Positions 53,176 to 62,113 of a stretch of DNA of 64,000 nt are shown one piece after another (within the stretch, counting starts at the first letter, position 1; the number at the start of each line of letters is the position of its first letter). The notes under the pieces are model-generated. The model saw only the letters and a list, made by a program, of their open reading frames with translations. It did not search any database and was not told the DNA's origin. This DNA comes from Hansschlegelia plantiphila (GTDB lineage Bacteria; Pseudomonadota; Alphaproteobacteria; Rhizobiales; Methylopilaceae): the NCBI RefSeq assembly GCF_027922265.1, contig NZ_BSFI01000004.1:1-64000 (forward strand), given 5' to 3'. The position numbers and the translations under genes are program-made.

Positions 53176-54399
53176 TCAGCGCGGCTGGGCGAAGGCCGGC
53201 GCCGTGACGCGCTCCGGCCTGAAGCCGACGCCGACGATTCGGGCGGGCAGGCGGGTGAGGATGGGAAAGCTCCGCATCAGCCGCAGCGCGAGCGGCGGGG
53301 AGAGCGGAAGCCCCCCTGCGAGCGATGGCGTGATGATGCGGTTCTGCACGGCCACCTGAAGCCTCTGGGTGAGCTTCGTCGGCAGTTCCCTCCGGGACTG
53401 CACCTTTGCGACGTCCTCGTCCGTCAGCCGCCGCTCCCTCAGGGCCGCTCCGAGCAGGTTGGCGGTCGCGACCGCATCCTGGATCGCCAGATTAATGCCG
53501 ACGCCGCCGACCGGGGACATGGCGTGCGCCGCGTCGCCGATGCAGAGCACGCCGGGCGCGCTCCAGCGCTTCAGGCGGTCGACCGCGACGGTCAGCAGGC
53601 TGACGTCGTCCCAGCTCTCGAGCTCGTGCGTCCGGTCGGCCGCGAACGGCGCGAGCCGGTCGACCGCCGCGCAAAAAGCCGCCAGGCCTCTCGCCCGGAC
53701 GGCGTCCGCGCCGCCCTTCGGGATCAAGTAGGCGCATTGCCAGTAGTCGCCGCGGTTGATCGTGAACAACACGGCCCCCGCGCTGAAGCGGCCCGCGGTC
53801 GCGTCGCCGTCGCTCAGCTTCCTCGACAGGCGGAACCACATCACGTCCATCGGCGCGCCGATCGTAAGCGTCTCGAGGCCGGCCGCCTCACGCACCGTCG
53901 AGCGTCGCCCGTCGCAGCCGACGACGAGGTCGGCGTCGACCGATAGTTCGCCTTCCGGCGTCGACGCCTCCACGCCGACGACCCGGCCGTCACGCTGGAT
54001 CAGTCCGCTGGCCGCGGCGTTGCGGATCAGCCGGAAGCCCGGATAGCGCTCGGCTTCGCCCGCGATGAAATCCAGAAAGTCCCACTGCGGCATCATTGCG
54101 ATGAAGCGCTTGCGGGTCGGGAGATGGCGGAAGTCCCCAATCAGGAACGGCTCGTCCTCGACGAAGCCCGTCATCGTGGTCACCTCCTGATGCGGCAGCG
54201 CGAGGAAGCGATCGAGCAGGCCGAGATCGCCGAGCACGTCGAGGGTCGAGGGGTGGATGGTGTCGCCGCGGAAATCCCGCAGGAAGTCCGCGTGCTTCTC
54301 CAGCACGACGACGTCGACGCCCTGACGCGCCAGCAGCAGGCCGAGCACCAGACCGGCGGGGCCTCCGCCGACCACGCAGGCCTGCGAAGTGAGCCGCAT
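53176..54399 (-). CDS. FAD-dependent monooxygenase (UbiH/PHBH-like)
   Basis: A 407-residue flavoprotein of the FAD_binding_3 group: ACVVGGGPAGLVLGLLLARQ (FAD-binding G-x-G-x2-G), VVGCDGRRSTVREAAGLE (D-G motif) and CIGDAAHAMSPVGGVGINLA (second FAD motif). It hydroxylates or oxidises an aromatic or polyketide-like compound. The ATG at 54399 has AAGGAGG 8-10 bases upstream. It ends close to bolA, converging. Substrate unknown. Confidence 0.9.
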   Translation of the reverse strand: MRLTSQACVVGGGPAGLVLGLLLARQGVDVVVLEKHADFLRDFRGDTIHPSTLDVLGDLGLLDRFLALPHQEVTTMTGFVEDEPFLIGDFRHLPTRKRFIAMMPQWDFLDFIAGEAERYPGFRLIRNAAASGLIQRDGRVVGVEASTPEGELSVDADLVVGCDGRRSTVREAAGLETLTIGAPMDVMWFRLSRKLSDGDATAGRFSAGAVLFTINRGDYWQCAYLIPKGGADAVRARGLAAFCAAVDRLAPFAADRTHELESWDDVSLLTVAVDRLKRWSAPGVLCIGDAAHAMSPVGGVGINLAIQDAVATANLLGAALRERRLTDEDVAKVQSRRELPTKLTQRLQVAVQNRIITPSLAGGLPLSPPLALRLMRSFPILTRLPARIVGVGFRPERVTAPAFAQPR

Positions 54400-54478
54400 C
54401 GGCCGGGCCTCCTTAGCCTTTCGCAGCGGTCCGCCCGGGATGACGGCCGAGCGGTCCGTCGACAGCCGCTTGGATCGC

Positions 54479-55531
54479 CTACGCCAAGCCGGCGAATGCG
54501 GCCGCGAGGTCGCGCGCCACCAGATCCTGCGCGCTGCGCGCGTGTCGGACAATATCGCCGAGCCCGAAGAAGCCGTGCGTCACGCCCTCGACGTCGAGCT
54601 CAGTCACGGCCGAGCCCGCAGCGCGCAGCTTTTCCGCCAGCGCATGGCCTTCCGAGCGGAGGGGGTCGATCTCGGCGGTGACCAGGGTCGCGGGCGGCAG
54701 GCGGGACAGGTCGGCGCGCCCGACGAGATCGATCCTCGGGTCGTCGCGCTCGGCCGGTCCCAGCAGGGCATGGCCGAAATACCAGAGCATCATCGCCTTG
54801 TTCAGCGGCCTTGCGGTCTCGTTCGCCCGGTAGGACGGCGTCGCGAGATCGGAACCCGCGATCGGATAGACCAGCGCCATGTGGAGCGGCGGCGTCAGCA
54901 TACGGTCGCGCGCGGCGATCGCCACGTTGAGCGCGAGGTTGCCGCCGGCGCTCTCGCCCATCACCGCGAAGCGTTCGCCGTCGCCGCCGAACGCCTTCGC
55001 CGACTGCAGCGCCCAGCGCCACGCGGCCACCGCGTCGTCATGGGCTGCGGGAAACTTGTGCTCCGGCGCCAGCCGGTAATGCGCCGAGAGGACAAGGGAG
55101 CCGGTGCGCTCGGCGATCGCGCGCGGGCTCGCGTCGTAATCGTCGAGCCCGCCATAGACCCAGCCTCCGCCGTGGAAATAAACGATCGTCGGCAGGCCCG
55201 CGCCCGCGCCCTCCGGGCGGTAGATCCGCGCCGGGAGCTCGCCATCGGCGCCGGGAAACGTGACGTCGTGCGAGGCGACCCTGTCGTCGTGGGGCGCGAC
55301 GCCCATCTTGGCGAGCAGCGAACGCGCCGCGTCCGCCGCGCTCGGCTGCCGGCGCGCCTCTTCGGGCGTGAGGTCCTCGATCGGCTCGGCGCCGAGCAGC
55401 TTCAGTTCCTCGAGCACCCGCGCCATGTCGAGCTCGGCCCGCGCCAGCGGGTCGCCAGAGACCGCGCCCAGCATCCGTGTGACGCGTTGGCCGAGCGTCG
55501 GCTGCGGCGCGTTGTCGTCCGGCGTGGACAT
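54479..55531 (-). CDS. alpha/beta hydrolase, hormone-sensitive lipase type
   Basis: A 350-residue carboxylesterase. It has YFHGGGWVYGG (oxyanion hole), VMGESAGGNLAL (nucleophile serine), later an acidic residue near VTAEIDPLRSEG and a C-terminal histidine in GVTHGFFGLG. This is the abhydrolase_3 (HSL) family of short-chain esterases. It lies upstream of the FAD monooxygenase on the same strand, 79 bases away, so the two may work together on one substrate. Confidence 0.9.
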   Translation of the reverse strand: MSTPDDNAPQPTLGQRVTRMLGAVSGDPLARAELDMARVLEELKLLGAEPIEDLTPEEARRQPSAADAARSLLAKMGVAPHDDRVASHDVTFPGADGELPARIYRPEGAGAGLPTIVYFHGGGWVYGGLDDYDASPRAIAERTGSLVLSAHYRLAPEHKFPAAHDDAVAAWRWALQSAKAFGGDGERFAVMGESAGGNLALNVAIAARDRMLTPPLHMALVYPIAGSDLATPSYRANETARPLNKAMMLWYFGHALLGPAERDDPRIDLVGRADLSRLPPATLVTAEIDPLRSEGHALAEKLRAAGSAVTELDVEGVTHGFFGLGDIVRHARSAQDLVARDLAAAFAGLA

Positions 55532-55663
55532 AGGGGCTCCCGAGGCTCTGCACGTGTCGTCCCGTGATTCTGGACCACGGGGCAGGCTAGGGAAGGGGGT
55601 GCGAAGGAGTGCGTGCCTTTCGGGAGGGCTGCTGCGCAGCCTCTTCAGCGTGAGGAGGCTTGC

Positions 55664-57046
55664 CTATTTGCCCGTCACCAGCCCCTGGCGCTTGACGAAC
55701 TCGGCGTCGATGCGTTTCGCGAGGGACTCGTAGTCCTCGTCGAAATGGTGGCCGCCGGCGAGCTCGAGACGGGCGGAAGGTGGGATCGCGTCAGTCGCGC
55801 AGGCGACGTCGTTGTCGGCGTCCTCGAGCTCTTCCTTGCCATAGATGCAGAGCACGCGGTCCATCGGGAGCGCGGAGGCGGGCTTCAGGACGTCGTGATC
55901 GCCCGAGCCGACGCCGAGCCAGCCTGCGACGCTCACCTCGAAATCCGCGGTCTTTGACAGCCCGAGCAGCGCCATCAGCTGCACCTGGTTCTTCACCGAT
56001 CGCGAGATGTGCTGCCACGCGAAAGGGATAACGTCGGCGCCGAAGGAATAGCCCGCGAGCAGCAGCCGCTTGGTCTTCCATTGCGTCGAGTAGCGGGCGA
56101 CGATCGACTCGAGGTCGTCGCCCAGCTCGCGCGGGCTCTTCTCGTTCCAGAAGTAGCGCAGCGTGTCGACGCCGATGACGCCATAGCCTTCCTGCTGGAA
56201 GTAGCCGGCGATCGACTTGTCGAGATCGCGCCAGCCGCCGTCGCCGGCGTAGATGATCGCGAGGCCCTTGGGGTTCGGACCCTTCGGTTCGTAGAGAACG
56301 AGCGGCAGGGAATTCACCGCGTCCTGGTCGCCCCCGCCGATGTCGAAGGCCGCGTCGCGGGCGGCGGCCGCCATGTCGGCGCCGTCCGGCTGCTCGACGA
56401 TGTCGGCGTTGTCGAGGTCCTTGATGAAGTCCTTCGTCGCCTGCGGAGCCGGCGTCGGCGTCAGGATTCGCCACTCGCCCTGCAGGCCCTCGGGCGGGTC
56501 GGCGCCGAGCATGATGTCCGCCCCCTCGCGGCGGGTCGATTTCGGGCCGTCGCAGAGCGGCTTCGGGAAGCTCAGCCTGTCGGTGAAGCCGACCGAGACC
56601 GCGCCCGAGAACATGTTGGCGGGCGCCTGGGACAGCATGGCGTAGGCGAGGTCGCCGCCGGCGCCGACGCCGAGCAGCGCGGGCAGGCGATAGGTCTTCA
56701 TGTTCAGCGTCTTGCCGGCGAGACGGGCGTAGTCCTCGATGTCGCCGGAGAAGAAGATGCAGTCCTCGTTCGGCAGGTTCGAAACCTCGAGGTAGCGCTT
56801 CATGTCGATCTCGATGACGAGGGCGCCTTCGCTGGCGAGGGCGACCGCCTCCGCCTCCCGGGCGGGCGTCCAGCCGTCGGCGTCGGAGATCAGCGCCACG
56901 ATCGCCTTGGGTTCGTCGGCGGGGCCGATGACGGGCACGTCCTTCATCACCTCGTTCTCCACGGTGATGCGGCGCAGGTCCGCAGCCGCCGCGGGCGAGG
57001 CTGCGAGCGTCAGCAGCGCGAGGCTGACGAGAAGGGCGCGCGTCAT
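55664..57046 (-). CDS. acvB: lysyl-phosphatidylglycerol hydrolase-like AcvB/VirJ protein
   Basis: A 460-residue periplasmic protein with a signal peptide (RALLVSLALLTLAASPAAAA). The N-terminal hydrolase-like domain has LPALLGVGAGGDLAYAMLSQ. The C-terminal VirJ domain (about 255-460) has LAIIYAGDGGWRDLDK and LLLAGYSFGADVIPFAWQHI, with the serine nucleophile in GYSFGAD. AcvB of Agrobacterium hydrolyses lysyl-phosphatidylglycerol and is needed for virulence. Its start overlaps the mprF stop by four bases, the known lpiA-acvB arrangement. Confidence 0.92.
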   Translation of the reverse strand: MTRALLVSLALLTLAASPAAAADLRRITVENEVMKDVPVIGPADEPKAIVALISDADGWTPAREAEAVALASEGALVIEIDMKRYLEVSNLPNEDCIFFSGDIEDYARLAGKTLNMKTYRLPALLGVGAGGDLAYAMLSQAPANMFSGAVSVGFTDRLSFPKPLCDGPKSTRREGADIMLGADPPEGLQGEWRILTPTPAPQATKDFIKDLDNADIVEQPDGADMAAAARDAAFDIGGGDQDAVNSLPLVLYEPKGPNPKGLAIIYAGDGGWRDLDKSIAGYFQQEGYGVIGVDTLRYFWNEKSPRELGDDLESIVARYSTQWKTKRLLLAGYSFGADVIPFAWQHISRSVKNQVQLMALLGLSKTADFEVSVAGWLGVGSGDHDVLKPASALPMDRVLCIYGKEELEDADNDVACATDAIPPSARLELAGGHHFDEDYESLAKRIDAEFVKRQGLVTGK

Positions 57047-59754
57047 GCCGCGGAATCCTGCGGGGCTTCGAGCGCGACGTCCGGCGGCGCGCTGCCCGCC
57101 CGCTTCGGCGCGGCGCTGATCAGGGCAGTGATGTCGAGCAGGATCTGCGGCAGCACCCAGCCGCCGGGACAGGCGAGGTAGCGCGGCTCCCATGTCGGAT
57201 GGAACTTGGCTTTGTATGTCCGCAATCCTTCGAAATTGTAGAAGTTGTCGCCGTAGCGGAACAGGAAGGCGCCGATCCGGTTCCACGTCGGCCCGAGCGG
57301 ATGGTCGGCGAGACCGGAGAGCGGCGCCATGCCGAGGTTGAACCAGCGGTAGCCTTCCGCCTTCGCCTTCAGCATCAGGCGCACGAACAGCGCGTCCATG
57401 ACGCCCTTGGGCGCGTCGGGGGCGTAGCGCATCAGGTCGACGGTCGCCTCCTCATGGTCCGCGCCGTACCACATGTTGGCGAAGCCCACGATGCGGCCGC
57501 CATGGCGGACCACCGCGATGTCGAAGTGGCGGAGATAGTCTTCCGACCAGAAGCCGAGCGAAAAGCCCTTCTCGGCGTTCTTCTTGGCGTTCATCCAGCC
57601 GTCGGAGACGCGCTTCAGCTCGGGATAGAGCGCGACCGCGTCGGCGGCGGGAACGACGGAGACCTCGACGCCGTCCTTGGTCGCCTTGCGGTCGATGTAG
57701 CGCCACTCGTAGCCGGCCTTGCCCTCCAGCGTGAAGCGGCCGAGGTCGACGCGCGCCTCCTCGCCGAGCTTGAGCAGCGAGAGGCCGAGGTCGAGATAGG
57801 TCGGCAGCCGGGCGACGCTCGCCTGGTAGAACACCGGCCAGCCGCCATGCTGGTCGGCGAGCTCCCGGAACGCCCAGAGCAGCTCCGAGGTGCGCTCAGT
57901 CGGGCCGACCGGATCGCCCATCGCGATCCAGGCGCGGCCCTGCACCTGGTACATGATGAAGGCGTCGCCCGCCTCGCAGAACAGGAAGCGCTTGTCGCCG
58001 AGGAAGGCGAGGTTGGAGTCCGCGCGGGGCGAGGTCGCGACGATCGCGGCGATCCGGCCCGTCGGTTCGGGGGCGCCGGCTTTCGGCCGGCCCTGCCGGT
58101 GCAGCAGCGCGTGCAGGCCGATCGCGAGCGCCGCCACGCAGGCGGCGAGCGAGGCGCGCAGGAAGCGCGGCGCGTCGCTGCGATAGGCGAAGTCCCACCA
58201 CAGGTCGTTCGAGTAATCGACGTCCTGATAGGCGAAGAAGCCGAGCCAGATCGAGCCTCCGAGCACGATCGCGACCGCCGCGATCCAGGCCGGCGCGAGG
58301 TCCTGGTCCCAGAGCGACGCACGCCGGTAGAAGGCGCGGCGGTTGACGGTGAGAAGAGCGAGCACCACGCCGAGAACGCTGGCCTCCTCGACGTCGAAAC
58401 CCTTGGTCAGCGAGAAGATAAGGCCGGCGGCGAGCAGCACCTGCGCGACCCTGTAGGCGCTGTCGAGCCGCCGCATCAATCCGCGCGCGACCACCAGGAG
58501 CACGACGCCGACCACGCTGCCGAGCAGATGGGAGGCCTCGACGAAGGGCAGAGGCACGACGTGGCGGAGATAATGCAGCCGGTCGGTCTCGGCGGGGAGT
58601 GCGCCCGAGACCAGCAGCACGATGCCGCCGAGGAACACCGCGGCCGCCAGCACGATCGGCGCGACCGGCCGCATCACGGCGGCGAGCAGCACGCCCGCGC
58701 GGTTCAGGTAGCCGCGCCGGCGCGTGAGCTCGGAGCCGCCGAGCAGAGCGAGCGCCAGGGTGAAGGGGATGAGGTAATAGACCACGCGCCAGAGCAGCAG
58801 GCTGGCGAGCACCGCGTCCGGCGACAGGTCCGGCAGCGCGAGCAGCACCGTCGCCTCGATCACGCCGGCGCCGCCGGGCGCATGGCTCAGCATGCCGAGC
58901 GTCATCGCGACGACGAACAGCGCGGCGAAGGTCGGGAAGGCGATGGTCGCGTCCGCCGGCAGCAGGGTCCAGAGCGCGAACGCCGCGCCCAGGAGATCGA
59001 CGAGGCCGATGAGGATCTGGACGGCGGTCGATTTCAGGCCGGGCAAAGCGAGCCGGTAGCCCTCGACGGTGACGGCGCGCTCGCGTCGGCTGATCCAGAC
59101 GAGGTAGGCGACCAGCGCCGCGATGATGGCGAGGCCGATCGTCATGTTGAGCGCCGGCGACAGGCCGTCGAGCATCGCGACGTCGTCGGCTTCCGTGACG
59201 AGGCCGAGCGCGAGCGTGAAGAAGATGCCGAGCCACAGCGTCAGCGCCGAGATCGCGGTGATCGCGGCGACCTCCGCCGCGCCGAGTCCCGCGCCGGCGT
59301 AGATCCGGTAGCGCACCGCGCCGGCCACCACCAGCTGGAAGCCGATGGTGTAGGAGAGCGCATAGCCGGTGAAGGAGGCGAGGGCGGCGACCGGATAGCC
59401 GACTTCGCGGCGTTTGATGTGGACGATGCCGAACCAGTCGTAGCCGGTGAGCGCGACATAGCTCGCCGCCGTGCCGAGCAGCGCGATCCCGATCGTCCGC
59501 CACGGCGTGGCGGAGGCGGCGGCCTTGACGTCGGAGAGGCTGACCTCCTGGACGAGGCGGTGGAGGACGAACAGCACGACCGCGAACATCGCGATCGAGC
59601 AGACCGCGCCGACGACGCGCCACGGCACGGTCTCGGCCCAGGCGCGCAGCCGGGGAAAGCGCACGGGCTCGGCTTCGCCGTCCAACCGTTCGGCGGGCGC
59701 GCCGCGGGCGTGCGGCTTCTCGGGGTCGGTGGCCGTGTCGGTCTGTCGGGACAT
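57043..59754 (-). CDS. mprF: lysyl-phosphatidylglycerol synthase/flippase MprF (LpiA)
   Basis: A 903-residue bifunctional enzyme. The N-terminal part has about 14 hydrophobic helices (flippase). The C-terminal DUF2156/GNAT-like domain (about 590-880; RADSNLAFLGDKRFLFCEAG, MGDPVGPTERTSELLWAFRE) transfers lysine from Lys-tRNA to phosphatidylglycerol. This lowers the negative surface charge and protects against cationic peptides and acid. With acvB it forms the lpiA-acvB operon of rhizobia, which is acid-induced there. Length is normal for the full-size type. Confidence 0.95.
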   Translation of the reverse strand: MSRQTDTATDPEKPHARGAPAERLDGEAEPVRFPRLRAWAETVPWRVVGAVCSIAMFAVVLFVLHRLVQEVSLSDVKAAASATPWRTIGIALLGTAASYVALTGYDWFGIVHIKRREVGYPVAALASFTGYALSYTIGFQLVVAGAVRYRIYAGAGLGAAEVAAITAISALTLWLGIFFTLALGLVTEADDVAMLDGLSPALNMTIGLAIIAALVAYLVWISRRERAVTVEGYRLALPGLKSTAVQILIGLVDLLGAAFALWTLLPADATIAFPTFAALFVVAMTLGMLSHAPGGAGVIEATVLLALPDLSPDAVLASLLLWRVVYYLIPFTLALALLGGSELTRRRGYLNRAGVLLAAVMRPVAPIVLAAAVFLGGIVLLVSGALPAETDRLHYLRHVVPLPFVEASHLLGSVVGVVLLVVARGLMRRLDSAYRVAQVLLAAGLIFSLTKGFDVEEASVLGVVLALLTVNRRAFYRRASLWDQDLAPAWIAAVAIVLGGSIWLGFFAYQDVDYSNDLWWDFAYRSDAPRFLRASLAACVAALAIGLHALLHRQGRPKAGAPEPTGRIAAIVATSPRADSNLAFLGDKRFLFCEAGDAFIMYQVQGRAWIAMGDPVGPTERTSELLWAFRELADQHGGWPVFYQASVARLPTYLDLGLSLLKLGEEARVDLGRFTLEGKAGYEWRYIDRKATKDGVEVSVVPAADAVALYPELKRVSDGWMNAKKNAEKGFSLGFWSEDYLRHFDIAVVRHGGRIVGFANMWYGADHEEATVDLMRYAPDAPKGVMDALFVRLMLKAKAEGYRWFNLGMAPLSGLADHPLGPTWNRIGAFLFRYGDNFYNFEGLRTYKAKFHPTWEPRYLACPGGWVLPQILLDITALISAAPKRAGSAPPDVALEAPQDSAA

Positions 59755-59960
59755 GTCAGCCGTGAGGAGATGTCATTCGGCGCCGGGCTGCGCAAGCCGG
59801 TCGTCCGCTGGCGCGCGGACACAAGCGAAGGAGTGCGGCGGACATAGGGCGGTTTTTAACCTGATTGTCGTACGGTGATGTGAAGGGCCGCGGACGGCGG
59901 CGAAACGACGCCCTATCCGCCCGCCGGAGCCTGCGCGGACGATCACTTTGGAGCAGCGTC

Positions 59961-61454
59961 ATGTCGCTCGCCACCCTACCCGTCGAAAAAGCGCCGCGCC
60001 GCGCCGGTGAGGGAGGCCTGCCTCCGCTCGCCGTCGACGTCGACGGCACGCTGATCCGGGGGGACCTTCTGGCGGAATCTGCGCTGCAATATCTGCGCGG
60101 CAACCCCTTCCGGGCTTTCACGCTGCTGTACTGGCTCGCCGGCGGCCGGGCCGCGCTAAAGCGCAGGCTCGCCGAACGCGTCGAACTCGACGTCTCCGAA
60201 CTGCCCGTGAACGAGGAGCTGGTCGCGCTGGTCGAGGCCGAACACGCCCGCGGCCGGACGATACACCTCGCCACCGCGTCCGACGCGCTGGCGGCGGCGA
60301 AGCTCGCGAAGCGCTTCGGTTTCGTCGACGGGGTGATCGCGAGCGACGGCGTCACCAACCTCAAGGGGGAGACGAAGGCCCGGGCGCTGGCCGAGCTGTT
60401 CCCGGACGGCTTCGCCTACGCCGGGGACGCGGCGGCCGATCTCGCGGTCTGGCGGGCGGCCAAGGAGAGCGTCGTCGTCAACGCCGCCCGCTCCACGCTC
60501 AGGGCCGCCGAGGCGATCCGCCCGCCGCTCGCGGTGATACCGCGCAGACCCCTCGGCCTCAGAACGCTCGCCAGGGCCGCCCGCGTCCACCAATGGGCGA
60601 AGAACGCGCTGGTCGCGGTGCCGCTGATCCTCGGCGGCCGGGCCTTCGAGCCCTCGGCGTGGGCGACCGTCGCCATCGGCTTCGCGCTGCTTGGCCTGCT
60701 CGCCTCCTCGACCTACGCGCTCAACGATCTCTGGGACCTCGACGACGACCGCAGGCACTGGTCGAAGCGCGACCGGGCCTTCGCCAGCGGCCGCCTGCCG
60801 ATCGCGGCCGGCCTGGTGGCGGCGCCGCTCGGAATCCTGATCGCGCTCGTCGGCGCGGCCATGCTCGGGCTCGCGGCGTTCGCGAGCTTCGTCGCCTATC
60901 TCGTCGTGACGCTCGCCTATTCCTTCCGGCTCAAGCGGGTCGCGGTGCTCGACGTCTTCACGCTCGCGTCGCTGTTCACGCTGAGGCTGGTCATCGGCAT
61001 CGCGCTGGCGGCGGTGCCGGGTTCGCCGTGGCTGCTGGTGTTCTCGATGTTCGTGTTCTCCTCGCTGTCCTTCGCCAAGCGCCACACCGAGATGGTGCGC
61101 GTCGCGCGCTCCGGCGCCGACAAGGCGCACGGGCGCGGCTATGTGGCGGCGGACGCTCCGTTCCTGATCGGCATGGGGGTTGCGACCGGCATGTCGGCGG
61201 TGCTCGTCATGGTGCTCTACCTGATCGACGAGGCGTTCCGCGCGGGCTTCTACTCCACGCCCGCCGCGCTTTGGGCGTTCCCCTGCGTGCTGTTCCTCTG
61301 GCTCGGACGGGTGTGGGTGCTGTCCGGCCGGAACGAGCTGCACGACGACCCCGTCGCCTTCGCGGTCCGCGACAAGCCGAGCCTGCTGCTCGGCGCGGTG
61401 ATGGCGCTCGCCTTCATGGTCGCCGTGGCGCCGCGCGCGCTCGTCTTCTGGTGA
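59961..61454 (+). CDS. UbiA prenyltransferase with N-terminal HAD domain
   Basis: A 497-residue fusion. Residues about 15-200 are a HAD phosphatase-like domain (PLAVDVDGTLIRGDLLAESA, YAGDAAADLAVWRAAKESVV). From about 225 it is a UbiA-type membrane prenyltransferase with NDLWDLDDDRRHWSKRDR (N-D-x2-D-x3-D), seven or eight helices and a second motif SFAKRHTEMVRV. Such fusions occur near decaprenyl-phosphate sugar genes and glycosyltransferases and may make a polyprenyl-phosphate ribose or a related sugar. The ATG at 59961 has GGAG upstream. Confidence 0.88.
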   Translation: MSLATLPVEKAPRRAGEGGLPPLAVDVDGTLIRGDLLAESALQYLRGNPFRAFTLLYWLAGGRAALKRRLAERVELDVSELPVNEELVALVEAEHARGRTIHLATASDALAAAKLAKRFGFVDGVIASDGVTNLKGETKARALAELFPDGFAYAGDAAADLAVWRAAKESVVVNAARSTLRAAEAIRPPLAVIPRRPLGLRTLARAARVHQWAKNALVAVPLILGGRAFEPSAWATVAIGFALLGLLASSTYALNDLWDLDDDRRHWSKRDRAFASGRLPIAAGLVAAPLGILIALVGAAMLGLAAFASFVAYLVVTLAYSFRLKRVAVLDVFTLASLFTLRLVIGIALAAVPGSPWLLVFSMFVFSSLSFAKRHTEMVRVARSGADKAHGRGYVAADAPFLIGMGVATGMSAVLVMVLYLIDEAFRAGFYSTPAALWAFPCVLFLWLGRVWVLSGRNELHDDPVAFAVRDKPSLLLGAVMALAFMVAVAPRALVFW

Positions 61455-61459
61455 GGCCG

Positions 61460-61912
61460 ATGCAGGATCTGGCGTTCGCCCTCGTGCCCTCCGCGCTGCG
61501 CTCCCGGATGACGCCGGAGGAGATGCGCCGCATCGGACGCTTCCTGCTCGCCGGCGGCTTCGCGGCGCTGGTCAACTGGGGCGCGCGGTTTCCGCTCAAC
61601 GCGGTGATGCCGTTCGGCGCCGCCGTGATCGCCGCCTATGTCGTCGGCATGGTGGTCGGCTTCTTCCTCTACCGCTTCTTCGTGTTCGAGGCGCATGAGG
61701 GCGCGGCCGGCTCGCAGCTCTGGAAGTTCATCCTCGTCAATGCGGTCGGCGCGGCCGAGGTCTGGGCGCTCGCGGTGTTCTTCGCGCACTGGCTGGCGCC
61801 GGCGGTCGGCTGGACGCTCTGGGTCGAGCCCATCGCCCACGCCGCAGCCATCGGCATCGGCGCCGCGACCAGCTATGTCGGCCACCGCCTCCTGACGTTC
61901 CGCGGGATCTGA
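61460..61912 (+). CDS. GtrA family membrane protein
   Basis: A 150-residue protein with four hydrophobic helices, typical of GtrA flippase-like proteins: FLLAGGFAALVNWGARFPLN, AYVVGMVVGFFLYRFFVFEA, ILVNAVGAAEVWALAVFFAH and YVGHRLLTFRGI. GtrA family members move lipid-linked sugars. It begins five bases after the UbiA-HAD stop, so it is in the same operon. Confidence 0.9.
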   Translation: MQDLAFALVPSALRSRMTPEEMRRIGRFLLAGGFAALVNWGARFPLNAVMPFGAAVIAAYVVGMVVGFFLYRFFVFEAHEGAAGSQLWKFILVNAVGAAEVWALAVFFAHWLAPAVGWTLWVEPIAHAAAIGIGAATSYVGHRLLTFRGI

Positions 61913-61936
61913 GCCGACCACAAAACGCGCTGTCTC

Positions 61937-61955
61937 GGTCCGGCTTGACCGGACC
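61937..61955 (+). other. hairpin after gtrA, possible terminator or REP-like repeat
   Basis: GGTCCGG (61937-61943), loop CTTGA, CCGGACC (61949-61955): a perfect 7-base stem. No T-run follows. This type of hairpin is often repeated in Hyphomicrobiales genomes; here it lies in the 200-base gap between gtrA and the acyltransferase. Confidence 0.45.
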
Positions 61956-62113
61956 ATCCGTGTCGTGCGCCGCGCTCGGCTTCGAGGCGCGTCCTTCCGG
62001 CCAAGCCGGGCGGCGACGCAACATGACATCGTCCGGCCCTGATCGTATGGCGTAGCACCCGCCGCCGGAGCCTGGCTCCGGCGAAGCGTAATGCGGTGCG
62101 ATCGGAAGCGGCG

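Noticed and set aside
57199..59847. 882-codon open frame on the plus strand
   Set aside because: It is the mirror of mprF; composition is arginine/glutamate/alanine-rich without any domain.
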